Origin: Taeniopygia guttata
Taxonomy: Eukaryota > Chordata > Aves > Passeriformes > Estrildidae
DNA: 64,000 nt
Direction: 5' to 3'
Assembly (NCBI RefSeq): GCF_048771995.1
Contig: NC_133028.1
Span: 2,748,501-2,812,500, forward strand
Every line of letters begins with the position of its first letter. The first letter of the stretch is position 1. The notes below the pieces were generated by a model. The model had not been told where the DNA came from. It did no database searches and was given only the letters and a program-made list of their open reading frames with translations. Both the position numbers and the translations under genes were made by a program. Positions 1 through 15,430 of this stretch are shown here, piece by piece.

Positions 1-1
1 G

Positions 2-2711
<2,710 letters not shown>

Positions 2712-5700
2712 GGGGGGACCAAGGCGACACAACAGAATTTTTTCTTGCTGTGCATGTACTACCTGCTCAAGCCAGTGATCTTCCGAAGGATAACGCGCTC
2801 CCGTCGGAGCAGTGTGAGTGTGCTCCAGCAGGCTCCATCACCCTTACTCTCCACCTCTGTGCTCTGTAGGTGAAATAACTGTGGATGTGCGTTGGTTTGC
2901 TATCGATAATGCGACATCTCGTCTGGGTTTTTTCCTAGCACAGCTGGTGAGGGTCAGTTGGTTCTTTTGTAATCTGCCCTGACTGTTACTTCACTAGAGG
3001 CTGCCACCTCCTCTCCTTCAATTCACCCTTCTTCGGTTGGTTGTTTGGAGGGTTGTATTCTGTTTCTTTGGTTTTCCAAGCATTTACGTGCAGCAAAACA
3101 GTTCAAAGTGGCAGGTTTGTTGTTTTTTGGGTTGTTTTTTTTTTTTTTTTCCAGGACGTTTTTAGCCACATTGGCTAATGGAGCAAAGCTCTTGGGATGA
3201 TGAGCAAACTCAAGTGTTCTGCATCAAGTATCCTGTCTAGACGGTGGTCTTAGTGAAGTCAGTGTGAGTTTGGCCACTGATTTCAGTGAAACCAGACATA
3301 TCTCTACCAGACGACCCCCTCTTGCCCTGGTTGCAAGAGGTTAGGACATCCTTGAGGAGCAGGATGAGCCTGTCCGGGTAAGAGAAGCCAACAGGGAATG
3401 ATGTCCCAGCAGGAGCCTCTCTGGAGGCTCAGTAGAGCTTAACATATGCTGCGTTTTCACTTCCTTGTGGTTTCCTCCTGCAGTTCCACTCCTCTCCCAG
3501 GTTGTGACCAACCCCGGGAGCAGAAATACTCTCCCACCTCTGCCTTGGTCCCCTTACTCTTACTCTATACCCAAGCTTGCTACAGCAAGAAAAAAGCTTG
3601 GAAATCCAAGCTAGTTTCCCTTCCCAACAGCCCTCTTACTTCCCAAAGTCAATGGAATCGAGGTCTGGGGAAGCCGCCAAACCCACGGGATTTATGCAAA
3701 CTGAAGCTTTAGCAATCTGCCCCAAAAGTGGGCAATTGTGCCACCCTGTCCCCAAACGAGTGACACCTTGGTGCACTCTCTTGGTCCAGGGTCTGCTGAA
3801 AAACAGCACTCGAGCCTCACTCAGGAGTTGCAGGGAGGGCACAGCAGCATCACAGCTGGATTGGAACAATCAGCCTTCAGTCCTGTCATTCCAAACAGCG
3901 CCTGCAGCCATCCCATGGGGCATCCCACACCCCAGGGATGGAGAGAATAACTCGCAGGCCTGGCCCAAGAAAATACTCAGCTACTAACTCTGAGCACGGA
4001 AGAAGTCATACGAGGGGGAAATGCTCAAGATCACGCAAGTGCTTATGCCCTGGCAGAATAATAAACCAAATCCTACGTGCACAGTCACCGAGGCAGCAAA
4101 ACCTGGCATTCCGCTTGAAAATGTGGGCAAGGTGAGCTCAGTTCTTCCTGTCATGGACAATTTTTTACCACGAGTCACAATAACGAGAAGAAAAATGTTG
4201 CAAAGTGGAGTTTGCACTGGCCAAAGAATCAATAGGAGTGGGGATTTTGGCTCTTTTCCCTGGTGAGTAGCTAGAAGAGAAAAGTAAGAATTAGCACTGG
4301 GATGTCTTGAAATGTCTGTGAGGTGATTCCAGGGCAAATTTGGCCAGATTAAATTTCATGTTCATAGCAAGGAAGAACCTGGAGGCATTGAGGGGCTGAA
4401 GACCTTCCAAACAAAAGCCCTGAAGCTGCACATTTTCCATGTTTTATCTCCCCAAAGCTCTCCTGCTCATGACCAGGTGTGACCTTCAGTTGAGAGCAAA
4501 CATTGTTGTGATGAGCTCCAGGCTGAGCAGAGTGGAGACTGCAGTTAGCCCCACCAGCCCAAGTCATTGGACAGTGCCACTGGCCAGCAGCTGGTGGTGG
4601 CTGCTAGAGATCCCTGGAGCCATTGAAAACGGGAAAGTGACAAGATCAGGGCATTTCAAGATCCCAGTTGACAGTTGCTGTCTTTTCCCACCAGTTCTGC
4701 CCATGTCTTTGGAGCTGGAGGAAGACAACTCATGGAAAACACCAGGGAAGCTCAGGCCAAGCCCCTTTCCCTGGACCAGCCATAAAGGGGGGATTAGGTC
4801 AGGTCTGACTACTGATGGGTGTGGGGAAGAGTCCTACTGCAAATCCTGAAGATGCTCCAGCACTCATGGACATCAGCCCGTGCACTCCAGCAAGGAAGGA
4901 GTGCAGCTGCCTGCCAGTGCCACAGAGCTGCAGAACTGCCGTGCCCAGGGAGACATCCACATGCACCTGGCCAGGCAAATCCTAGAGCTTCCTCCATGTC
5001 ACACTCCAGGCCTTCCAGGCAGAGTCAAACATCCCACAGTGTCAGGGTTGGAGATCTGGTGTCTTGCACCGTCTCAGCTCTCTTTTCACATGGGACAAGC
5101 CCACGTTGTCCTCCCTCCCAAAGCAGGTGTTTGGTGTCTGTTCCTGTGAAGATTGTTCACCTTGGAGGAGGAAAGGCCAACTCCCTCCACTGCATCACAT
5201 CGATCCAGAGCTTCAATCCAGATCTGAGACACCTCAACTGTGGACATTCTCTGGAGGACAGAGCCTTGCAGACACCCATAGGACACTCTGCTGCTGGTTT
5301 TCCCTCTCTCAGGATTCTCCCAGGATCCCCCAAGCAGCACCCCCAACTGTCCTGCAGAGACCACCCCACCCCTGCTACGGTGACAGAAAATATAGATGGT
5401 TTTTGGGAGCCAAACTGCCACAAAGGATTCCTGCACTTCAGGATTCCTCCCCACAACTGGATGTGCTGCTCCCCATCAAGTCCTCTCCCCTGTGCCAGCC
5501 CTTTGGTCAGCAGAGCTGGAGCAAAATGATGGTGAGACATCTGGATGCCTCTTGTTTGCGCCCAGGTGGAGCTCACCTGGCTCCTTCCAGATCTTTTACA
5601 CTTTCACAAGTTGATGAAATCTCTCATCAAAAGCTTCCTTGTGGCTCTGGGATCTTAGCCCTGGATTAGGACAGCAAGGGCTGCCAGGCTGGAGTTTGGG

Positions 5701-8700
5701 TGGCACATCCTGGGAATGGCCAAGGAGGATGGCAGCATGTCTCTTGGAGGCTCAGGCAGGGCTGATGAATTGTTTCTGTCCCATGCAATTCCACCCAGAG
5801 TTTAGGCTTGACCATCCCCCAGCTGTCTCCTCCACCTTGGAGCTAGTGGAATTCAGCATGACATCCTGGCTCTCGTGTCATTCTCCAAGTCCTGCCCCCA
5901 AAATCCTCTCTAACTTGCCACTGGCCACCAACACAAGCTGTGGCTGTGAAGGTCTCAGCTCAGTTGCCCACACATGGGGTCCACAAGCATTAGAGATGCT
6001 CTGGGATACCAAACACATACAGCTGGACAATATGATCCAAGATTTTTGGGAGAGCCAGGCCAGTGGTGGCTGTCCTGGAGCAGCTCTGGTGTCACACGAC
6101 CCCCATGTACAGAGTCCAGTCATGCTCCAGGCACATCCACACAGCAAACAGAGGACACTGATCAGCTCCAGTGGCTTCCATCCATGGGGATGTGGGCTAA
6201 GCAGGCTGTCCTGGTGCCAGGGAAGGTCTTTGCTATGAGCAGGGCTGCTTTGCTCCACCACCATTCCAAGGCTGGCTGCTACTACTGTCCCAGCCACCCA
6301 GCTGGGCTGATTCCAGCACACCCCTCTCACCCCCAGGGTGAACACCACAACCAGGGCACGTTGTTGTGCCTCACACAGCCCCACTTAGCTCCTGCCACTG
6401 TCTGCTGGCAGCTGGTGGCCCCAGTCCTGCTGTCACTGGTGGTGGTCACTCACCTCCGGGTGTCCACGCTCCAGATGGGAATGGAAATGTTGCTCTTATG
6501 CTGTTGTACAGAGAGAAGTGTATTTGGATGTAAATAAGAGCCTAGCTCTGTATGTTGATGATTAAATGGAGAGAAGAAGGCTCTGTGGCTTCTCTGTTGG
6601 CGAGCAGGGCTGAGCGCTGCACACAGGGTGCTCAGCACCCCGACCTGGGCCTGGCTGCACTGGGAATCTGCCCTTCAGCACCTCCCAGGAAAGCAATCCA
6701 CTTGGGATCAGCTCAGCCTGGTGTCACTCTGTCCTGCTTTGGTGCTTGCTGTCACCCTGAGCCAGGTTTGCCTCCTGGTTAAGGGTGAAGTCCCCTCTGC
6801 CCATCCGGTGTCACACCCAGACTCCGTGCAGACAGTGGTTCCCAGAGTGTCCCCCTGAGCTCTGCCCATGGAAAGGACCATCCTGCTCCCCTCCTGCCCC
6901 TTGCAGTGGCACTTTACAGCTCGCTCAAGGCAGCGAGCTCACGAGAACACGACCAAAGATCTCAGAGCACTGGGCTGCATGCTTGGAGCTGTGTCCCGGC
7001 TTTCCTGCAGAGACATGAGGCTGGTGTGGGCTTGAAAAGGGGAATGAGAGCTGGCATGGGACATGATTTCCTCGTGTGCCACCTGGGAATGTTTGCAGAT
7101 CCATAAGGGCCTTTCCTGTGCAAAATAAGACAGGATAGAAAGGAGTTCCTGAGTGAGGTGATTGTCCCCAGTTGGTGACACCAGAATCCTCCACAGCCAT
7201 ACCAATTAGCTCCACACATTTCCTGTGGGGAATATCGACCAGGGGCTGTTCCTAGGAGTTGGGATGGCTGCAATTCCCTTTCTTCTTGAGGAGAAGAGAG
7301 AATGCATGCCAAGTCATGCATCCTCTTGTCTTCAAGCAACTCCATGCCTCTCATCTCAGAGCAATAGGTCTCCTCTAGGTTGGCACCAGTACAGGGTCCA
7401 GTCAATTGTTCTGGCTCAGTGGGAGTTGTCCATGAAAATGGGCATCCTGAGAGAGCTGGTGATCTTGCTGGCTGCCCCCTTGGTGTCCTCTCCACAGCTC
7501 ACCCCAGGTCATCCTCAGCACCCTCCTTACCAAGGAACTAAATTCCAAGGTGAAGGCAGCGTGTTCTTCACTTCTCCTGCTTGGGGTGTTGAAGGAATCT
7601 CCACCCACCTTTGCTCCATGAAGGCTCCTGGACCTGGCAGGAGGCCAGTGGGAGATCTGTGCTCTTGAAAGTGGGTGTTCAGGTGGGTCTGGGCCTTGGG
7701 CAGATGCCTCTCAACTGTGCCTCTGCTCCCCAGCCATTCTCTTCTCCACTCCATCCCTGGGATAGGAGAAAGCCCAACTCATTGTTAATTTAACCCAAAC
7801 CTTCAGATTAAGCCTTGAAACCCCTTTATATGAGTTACTGTTTATCTAGACCCCTTGCTAAAGATCTCTTCATGTGTTGCCTGTGCCCTGCTGCTCCTCT
7901 GCTCCAGCTCTTCAGCCTCTCCTGCCTCCTTTTAGATCATCCCCATGCCTCTGGAGCAGTCAGTGGCTTTCCCAGTGCTCTCCCAGGTACATCTGGACAA
8001 GCTGGAGCTACAGCCCCACTGAGAATGGGTTATCCCAACCCTGCTCTCAGGAGCTTTCCAGAACACTGATCCTCTCACCTCTGACATCCCCATGGCAGCT
8101 CCATCAGCCCTGCTTTACCTCCAAGGACAATCTGGCTTCCTGCTGAAGGACATTCCCCTGGCCTGCAGTCCTGTGGGATCATTGCACGGGGATTCACACC
8201 ATCACCACCAGCTCTGGAGCTCCCTGGTCCTTCCACCCTCAGAACAAACAGGGGTCTGAGGGATCTGTGAGGTCCTTAGGGGCATGCAGGACCCTGCAGT
8301 GTATCAAGGTGTTGGGATCACATCCAGCTGTTTGCAGATGTTGGCTTCCCAATAGGATGTTCCATGCTGGCAGAGCAACTGCCATCAGCACCAAGCTCCT
8401 GTATTTTCAGGGAAATCCTCCTCCCTGGTTCTCCCAGTGACAGGGATTGTGCCAGGTCTGGAGCCTGGACCAGGCTGTGTCTCCACAGCTCTTTCACAAA
8501 TCTGTTTTCTCCGGCAGAAAGTCTCTGCTTTCTGTCCCAAAGCAATAGCTTTTTTCCAGGGAGATTTCAAAGGGACCCTTCCCAACTCTGACACCTGCAG
8601 GCAAGCCAACATTCCCGTGAATACCTTCATAGCTCCAGCCCTGGCCTTGACTCCTCTGGAAAGGGATGCAAGGTCCAGTCTGGCTCGAAATAACCACAGT

Positions 8701-9619
8701 GGTCTGAGCTTGGTGGCTCTGTTTATCCGGAGAGCCCAGAGCTTCCCACATCCAGCAGGCCACCAGCCTGGACAGCCAGGAGGTGTGACCCACCCCGTGG
8801 CTGTCACTGGGTCCCTGCAGCAGCTCTTCTCCACGTGGGAACCACTGGGGAGTCTGAGCTCACGGTGGCAACCAGTGGGATGCCGTGGCTTTGCTGAGCG
8901 CCAGGCTGGGAGGAGAAGGTCCTTTCACCCCTTTCCTGCGACCAAAAGGAGCAGAACACGTGCGGGCAGAGCTCCAGCAGCGGCGCAGGAGCGTCCCAGC
9001 ACCACCCAATGCTGCACACCCGGCTGATGTGTCTATGCAGTCCCTTCCCAGGCTCTGTGTCCCCGCAGAGCCCAGCCCGAGGCCGGGGCTCCTCCGAGGT
9101 GTCTTCGTTTGCACTCTCCAGGACCTGGAAATCGCTGTGAGCCCAGAGGAGCCGCGTTGGCCTTTGCCCCACGTTGGGCACCACACCGGGGAGGGTTTTC
9201 CTCACCCCAAACCGATGCACGTGGCTGAGCCGCCCGGTGTCCAGCAGATCCATCGATTTTCCCCCAAAACCCACGAGGAAAAGGGTGGTTTGGGCGAGGC
9301 TGTTGTCCCACTTCACCAGCAATAACAGGAGCTGCGCTGGCGCCGGGCCGTGCCCCTCTGCAGCACCTCCTGCGCGACGCCCCTCGTCCCATTCCGGACC
9401 TCCCCGAGTGTAAATTCAATCCCAGCCTCGTGCTTTCTTCCCTCTCGTTTTTCCTGATGCCTCGGTGTCTTTCTCTTCCTCTTTTTTCCTTTCTTTCTCT
9501 CTCTCTCTCTCCTCTGACTGTGAATTCAAACCAGAAGTGTTCTGAACTCGACTCCGTTACTGTTCTGTCTCTGCGTCGACTGTTGCTGGTTCTCCGAACT
9601 GCGTTTAAACGAGACTTTT

Positions 9620-10020
9620 CAAAAAAAAAACCCAAAAAACCCCCAAAAAAACTCTAAAAAAACCCTCTTAAAAAATCTAGAAAAAAAAAATCTAAAAAGA
9701 AAATCTTAAAAAAAAACCTAAAAAAAATTTTTAAAAATCTAAAAAAATAATCTAAAAAATAAAAAAAATCTAAAAAAAATTCTAAAATAAAAAATTTTAA
9801 AATTATATATATATAAATATATATATACTTAAAAAAATAAAAATATTTAAAAAAAAGAACTCCATAAAGTCGGGTGTCTCTCCTGTCCACTTGGTCACTT
9901 CCAAACACTGTTGTCTTGACTTTGCCTCTGGTTATAAGTGTGTTTAAAGACAAAAGTTGAACAAAAAAAAAAAAAAAAAAAAAAGAAAAGAATTTTAAAA
10001 AATAAAAGAAAAAAAAAAGA
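9620..10020. repeat. A-rich low-complexity tract
   Basis: About 400 bases made mostly of A runs broken by CT, TT and TATATA. It may belong to the LZTS3 3' UTR. The stretch has no coding potential. Confidence 0.85.
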
Positions 10021-10304
10021 GGTAACATGCACCATTCTGGGATTTTTGTACAGCAAAGGTGTATCTGTTTCAGAGGTTCTTGTTGAAACTCCACCACACT
10101 TGCCAATTCCCTGCTGGCCTGTTGTCTGTTCCCATTGGGTTCTCCAGATGTGAAGAGCTACTGCCTTTGCCATTTTCTACGGTGAATATATAAATATATC
10201 TGTACAGAGGTATGTATATATATAAATAGACATGCAGATCTATATGTATACGTATCTCCAACTCTCCTCTCTCGACCTGACTGTGAAGGATTTTTATTGG
10301 GCAA

Positions 10305-10310
10305 AATAAA
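10305..10310 (+). other. Candidate distal LZTS3 poly(A) signal
   Basis: AATAAA preceded by TTTTTATT and followed by G/T-containing sequence. It is the last plus-strand signal before the repeat district, so it is the best candidate for a distal LZTS3 end. Confidence 0.4.
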
Positions 10311-10732
10311 ATGGAGAAAGGCCCCGTTTTAAAAACAGGACTGCGTGGTTTCTTCGGTTGTAGCACAGCTGGGAGAAGGGGGGAGAACCGGGGGGATTTT
10401 GGGGATGGATCCACAGCTGGGCTGGGGAGCTGGGGATGGGGGGAAAGCTCCACCTTGGGTGAACCAGCATGTTCCAGTCTAGCTGCAGTGGTGGGTGGGA
10501 AGGCAATTCCCCTTCCCCTTGCCTCCCGTGCCAAGCCCTCACTTGGAAAAAGCACGGGAAAAAGCACATCCCCCACTGGAGCATCTCTGGGGCTTCCCTG
10601 ATTTCCCCTTCATGTGGCTGAAGGAGTGGAACAAACTCAGAATGCACCAAATTCGTGTTGGATCCCAGATGCTGGGAGTGAGGATTTGGATGCAGCCCCC
10701 GGGCCTAGCTCCATCCACCTTTCCCTCGTAAG

Positions 10733-11405
10733 CAGGGAGGAAACACCACCTCCAAAACCTCCTGCAGGTGCAAGAGATAAATGTCGGTTTTTTCTTTAAA
10801 AACCCAGCAATTCCAGCACTTTTCCCAATGGCAGGGAGGAAACACCACATCCAAAACCTCACATGGGTTTTTACTCAAGTCAATCCCACCCAACTCTGTC
10901 AGCATCACTAAAAGCAAGAGATAAACGTCGTTTTTTCTTTAAAAACCCACCAATTTCATCACTTTTCCCAATGGTAGGGAGGAAACACCATATCCAAAAC
11001 CTCACACAGGTTTTTACTCAAGTCAATCCCACCCAACTCTGTCAGTGTCACTAAAAGCAAGAGATAAACGTAGTTTTTTCTTTAAAAACCCACCAATTCC
11101 AGCACTTTTCCCAATGGCAGGGAGGAAACACCACATCCAAAACCTCACATGGGTTTTTACTCAAGTCAATCCCACCCAACTCTGTCAGCATCACTAAAAG
11201 CAAGAGATAAACGTCATTTTTTCTTTAAAAACCCACCAATTCCATCACTTTTCCCAATGGTAGGGAGGAAACACCATATCCAAAACCTCACGAGGGTTTT
11301 TACTCAAATCAATCCCACCCAACTCTGTCAGCGTCACTAAAAGCAAGAGATAAATGTCATTTTTTCTTAAAAAACCCAGCAATTCCAGCACTTTTCCCAA
11401 CAGCA
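10733..11405. repeat. Tandem repeat, about 143-bp unit
   Basis: Near-identical copies begin at about 10733 (a shortened first copy), 10831, 10974, 11116 and 11261. Each holds an AGGGAGGAAACACC start, a GGTTTTTACTCAA middle and a TTTTTTCTTTAAAAACCCA end. Copies differ at few positions, which suggests recent expansion. Confidence 0.92.
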
Positions 11406-11984
11406 GCTTTATTAAAGAGGTCTCCTGCCCTCTGGTGCCACAGGTGAGTCAGGGATTCCATGAGTTCCCTCCCTGAGGTGCCACCAGCCAGCGTGGCTCT
11501 CCTCCAGGCCCCCGTGGCCTCCTGAAAACGACATTTCCTCGCTTGCCAAGGGACAAAAGCCTGATCTGAAGGAAGACGTGGACAAGAAGCAAACCTGGAA
11601 GGGACACAAGTGCTAAGTAAGGCTCAAGGTAATATTTAAATCGTTTGCTGAAAGCCTGAAGTGGACAGGAGGAAGATCTCTGGCAACAACAGAGCCGTGA
11701 TTATTGGAAATACCCAAAATCTGTGTGGACACAGAATTGGCCAATGGGTTGTGGGTGGCCCTGGTGGGCCAGGAGCTCAGGTCAGACCTCCCCAGCTCCA
11801 CAGGCAGCTGAATTCCCCCTTTCTCTTGGGACAGCTCACACACGAACCCCCACACACCCCACTCACGACCCCGACCCACCCCAGCCAGGGGGCTGGTGCC
11901 TCCCTGGGGACACAGAAAGGACATCCCAGGGTGGGCAGGTACCCAGCAGGTTTCTGCAGCCAAAAAAGGCGTTCTGTAGCCACA

Positions 11985-12068
11985 GCCTCACAGAGCCTCG
12001 GGATGCTGTGGCTTGGAAGGGGCCTCAAAGATCACCGATCCAACCCCTGCCATGGCCAGGGAATTGCA
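11985..12068 (-). mobile_element. CR1 LINE 3'-end fragment
   Basis: Reverse-complement of the CR1 3' end: a degraded GGCTTGGAAGGGGCCT core followed by the CAACCCCTGCCATGGCCAGG segment. CR1 is the dominant avian LINE, usually 5'-truncated as here. Confidence 0.75.
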
Positions 12069-12074
12069 GTGAAA

Positions 12075-12730
12075 AATCAAGACCCCACAATTCCAATAAA
12101 GATTTGTAGGGATGGTATGTTTATGTGCATCCCTGAAGATTCCCAATCCTTTTTTATTACTCCATACTAATTTACATATACATAGAAATTCACAATCTGT
12201 TCATGCATATTCATTCTGCTGATTTCCCGTCACAATTTGCAGTTGCCCCTTGTACAGAGAACTCTTTAATCCCTTTGTCCATTTCTTGGAGACTTAGCTT
12301 TGGTTTTTTTTCTTTGTTTCAGAGTTCAAGGGGCCTTTTAGGATATCCCTGTCCCCTATGGGGTTTCCCTGACCCTTTTGGGGTCTCCCTGTCCCTTTTG
12401 GGATATCCCTATCCCCTTTGGGGTCTCCCTGACCCTTTTGTGGTCTCCATGTCCCTTTTGGGGTGTCCCCATCCTTTTAGGATATCCCTGTCCCTTTTGG
12501 GATATCCCTGTCACTTTTAGGATATCCCTGACCCCTTTGGGGTGTCCTTGACCCTTTTAGGATATCCCTGTCCCTTTTGGGATATCCCTGTCCTTTTAGG
12601 ATCTCCCTGTCCCTTTTAGGATATCCCTGACCCATTTGGGGTGTCCCTGACTCTTTTAGGATTTCCTTGACCCTCTTCAGCTCGGAGATTGCACTTTTTC
12701 TCCTTGGCTGGAACAGTTCTACAAGCACAG
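12075..12730 (-). mobile_element. LTR fossil, family A, with internal minisatellite
   Basis: Old endogenous-retrovirus LTR remnant. It shares ordered blocks with 15095-15430, including AATAAAGATTTGTAGG, CATACTAATTTACATATACA and a GGAGA-TGCA-TTTTTCTC block. A minisatellite lies between the last two blocks. The orientation call rests on the terminal-like poly(A) region. No internal retroviral genes are visible; it looks broken and old. Confidence 0.6.
12335..12680 (+). repeat. About 20-bp minisatellite inside LTR A
   Basis: Seventeen or so copies of a unit close to GGATATCCCTGTCCCTTTTG, with variants GGGTCTCC and GGGTTTCC. The related LTR copy at 15095-15430 lacks it, so the array grew after that LTR family dispersed. 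Confidence 0.9.
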
Positions 12731-12789
12731 CAGAGCTAGCACACTAAACAGCTTATTCCACCCGTGTTAGCAAGCTACCACACAGCACA

Positions 12790-13420
12790 TTTCACCTAAA
12801 TCCAAATGGATTTGTTATGGGTAAAAATGGACCCAGCCAAATTATAAATTAAAAAAACAATTTTATTACAGCGATCAAATTTGATCTGAGACAGACACAA
12901 GGAAAAGGACAGTGCCACAAGGAAAAGGGCAGGATTTCGGTGGTCAGCCTTTTCTTTCCATTCAAAGTCCCACATATTCATAAAGTCTCTTTTTTCTGTG
13001 TTGAGCTGAACAATCCAGTGTCCGGAAGCAATGGTACTCCTGATGGAGTTATGGGAACACTGCATTCAGATGCATCACCCTGGATGGTTCCAGTGATCCC
13101 AATCTTGGGTCATTGCCAGGATGATCATTGCTCTGGAGCTCCTGGATCACCTCGAGAAACGACCCATCTCTGGATGGGCAACATAAACTTGTAAATATAC
13201 ATAAATTAACTTGTAAATGAGGTTTTATCGGGGACCACTTTCCACATCTGTGAGACAACCCCCAGTACCAACTTGTACATTTTCTTCATAACATCAAATA
13301 TTACATACATATCACTCTACCGGCCCGAATTATCTTTATTACATATAACATTTCTACCCTGTTATATGTAATAAATGTAATTCACACCAGTATAATATGA
13401 TATGATATGTGTAATATTTG
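12790..13420 (-). mobile_element. LTR fossil, family B, minus orientation
   Basis: Inverted copy of the LTR that lies on the plus strand at 13380-14810. Shared blocks include the AATAAA region with CCATTTTTACCCAT, TTCATAAAGTCTC (reverse of GACTTTATGAA) and the block GAGATGGGTCGTTTCTC read on the minus strand. It is a solo-LTR-like remnant without internal genes, broken, of intermediate age. Confidence 0.6.
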
Positions 13421-14810
13421 ATATTGTTGCAAGCACACATGCCCACATTGGGAGTTGCCCCCACATATTTGAAAACTGGTCTGTGACAAAACCTCATTTA
13501 CAAACTAATACATGTGGCTCGCCAGGAGATGGGTCGTTCCTTGAGGTGATACAAGAACAGAGATGGGTCGTTTCTCAAGGTGATACAAGAACAGAGGTAG
13601 GTCATTCCTTGAGGTGATAGAGGAACAGAGATGGGTCGTTCCTTGAGGTGATAGGGGAACAAAGATGGGTTGTTTCTCAAGGTGATAGAGGAACAGAGAT
13701 GGGTCGTTCTTTGAGGTGATACAGGAACAGAGATGGGTCGTTCCTTGAGGTGATACAAGAACAGAGATGGGTCATTCCTTGAGGTGATAGAGGAACAGAG
13801 ATGGGTCATTTCTCAAGGTGATAGAGGAACAAAGATGGGTTGTTTCTCAAGTTGATAGAGGAAGAGAGATGGGTCGTTCCTTGAGGTGATACAAGAACAG
13901 AGATGGGTCGTTCCTTGAGGTGATAGAGGAACAAGAGATGGGTCGTTCCTTGAGGTGATACAAGAACAGAGATGGGTCGTTTCTCAAGGTGATACAGGAG
14001 CAGAGATGGGTCGTTTCTCAAGGTGACAGAGGAACAGAGATGGGTCGATTCTCAAGGTGACAGAGGAACAGAGATGGGTCGTTCCTTGAGGTGATAGAGG
14101 AACAGAGATGGGTCGTTCCTTGAGGTGATACAAGAACAGAGATGGGTCATTCCTTGAGGTGATAGGGGAACAAAGATGGGTTGTTTCTCAAGGTGATAGA
14201 GGAACAGAGATGGGTCATTTCTCAAGGTGATACAGGAACAGAGATGGGTCGTTCCTTGAGGTGATACAGGAACAAGAGATGGGTCGTTCCTTGAGGTGAT
14301 ACAGAAACAGAGATGGGTCAATTCTCAAGGTGATAGAGGAACAAAGATGGGTCATTTCTCAAGGTGTACAGGAAAGCCTAGGCGCTGATCATCCCCCAAC
14401 GACTCTAGATTGGGATCACAGAGATCATCCAGGCTGATACATCTGAATGCCTGTTCCAGCAACCCCATCAAGAAGATTCATCACCACCAGACCCTGAATT
14501 GTTCCACCCCAATGCAGAGAAAAGAGACTTTATGAATATGTGGGACTTTGAATGAAAAAAAAAGATGGATTGCCGAAATCCTGGCCTCGGGCAGAGTATT
14601 TCCTATAAAAACTGGTTGTACCAAGAGGGTGGTGTGTGGGCATTGAGGGAACCTCTGCCGAGGCTGTCCTCTCTGTGACACACCCAGTGCCAATCCCAGG
14701 CTCAGCACTGTCCTTTTCCTTGTAGAAAATTCTCAGAGAGAATTCAATCGCTGTAATAAAATTTTTATTTTTCATTTTTAATTTGGCTGGATCCATTTTT
14801 ATCTACAACA
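13380..14810 (+). mobile_element. LTR fossil, family B, plus orientation, expanded
   Basis: Solo-LTR-like remnant. Near its 3' side it keeps a TATAAAA box (about 14605), a CAC-rich leader and an AATAAA (about 14756), the usual U3-R-U5 order. The same layout occurs at 63270-63895. Its U3-like part is inflated by the 34-bp array at 13520-14370. No internal genes are seen. Confidence 0.62.
13520..14370 (+). repeat. 34-bp minisatellite derived from LTR B
   Basis: About 25 copies of a 34-bp unit starting AGATGGGTCGTTCCTTGAGG and ending with a GATACAAGAACAG-like part. The inverted LTR next door (about 13145-13180) holds a single copy of the same segment, so the array is an expansion of LTR sequence. 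The open frames across it on the minus strand are artefacts. Confidence 0.93.
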
Positions 14811-14965
14811 CCAGGGACCAGTTTCCACATCTGTGAGACAACCCCCAGTGCCAACTTGTACATTTTTTTAATAATATCAAATATTACAAACATATCACTC
14901 TAGTGGCACAAATTCTTTTTTACATATAACAGATTTCCACCCCATTAAATTTTTAATTTTTACTT
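14811..14965 (-). mobile_element. LTR fossil, family B, end fragment
   Basis: Repeats the segment at about 13230-13350, including CCACATCTGTGAGACAACCC and CAAATATTACA. It probably belongs to a minus-strand family B LTR that the plus-strand copy interrupted (inference from order and orientation). Confidence 0.5.
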
Positions 14966-14971
14966 TGTTTC

Positions 14972-15078
14972 ACAGACAGCTCCCACTATCCCAGGCTGCT
15001 CCAAGCCTTGGGCACTTCCAGGGATGCAGGAGGAGCCACAGCTTCTCCCAGGGCTCACGGCGGCCACAGGATTCATGT
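14972..15078 (-). mobile_element. CR1 LINE fragment
   Basis: Reverse-complement of the CR1 segment that reads GAGAAGCTGTGGCT followed by CCCTGGAAGTG and CAGCCTGGGATAGTGG. Confidence 0.8.
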
Positions 15079-15094
15079 CACGTTGATACACGGA

Positions 15095-15430
15095 TGAAAA
15101 ATTCAAACTTTAAAATTTTAATAAAGATTTGTAGGCAACAGTAATTTTTTATTTTTAGCACTGGACGTATTTTTCTTTACACCCCTTGGGGATTCTTGAT
15201 CTTTTTTAATACCTCATACTAATTTACATATACACAGAATTTCACAATAGGTTAATGTATAGTTATCCTGTTGATTTTGAGTTACAATTTACAGTTAGCC
15301 TTTTGCACAGAGGACTCTCTAATCTCTTTGTCTATTTTTGCAGACTTCTTTTTTTAGTTTTAAGAGTTTAAGGAGCCTCTTTTATCTCTTTACCTTGGAG
15401 ACTGCATTTTTTCTCTGTAGCTGTGCAAAA
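15095..15430 (-). mobile_element. LTR fossil, family A
   Basis: Second copy of the family A LTR blocks described at 12075-12730, in the same orientation and without the minisatellite. It runs directly into the left arm of the palindrome, so it may be the outer part of the same element. Broken, old. Confidence 0.58.

Larger units (their letters stand above)
2712..10330 (+). other. LZTS3 3' UTR and downstream flank
   Basis: No convincing coding exon is seen here. Short open frames exist on both strands but none resembles a known protein. AATAAA signals occur at 4060-4065 and 10305-10310, and an ATTAAA near 6563. The last 700 bases before 10310 are A-rich with TATATA runs, as often seen near the end of long brain-gene 3' UTRs. 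The mRNA could therefore end near 4.1 kb or run to about 10.3 kb; the sequence alone does not decide. Confidence 0.5.

Noticed and set aside
3000-9000. Extra protein-coding gene downstream of LZTS3
   Set aside because: Frames are short, lack domains and splice support, and overlap one another on both strands as chance frames do.
10733-11405. CRISPR-like array
   Set aside because: Head-to-tail repeats without unique spacers in a vertebrate genome; an ordinary tandem repeat.
13498-14321. Minus-strand frames of repeated Ser/Pro/Leu-type sequence
   Set aside because: Translation of the 34-bp LTR-derived minisatellite.
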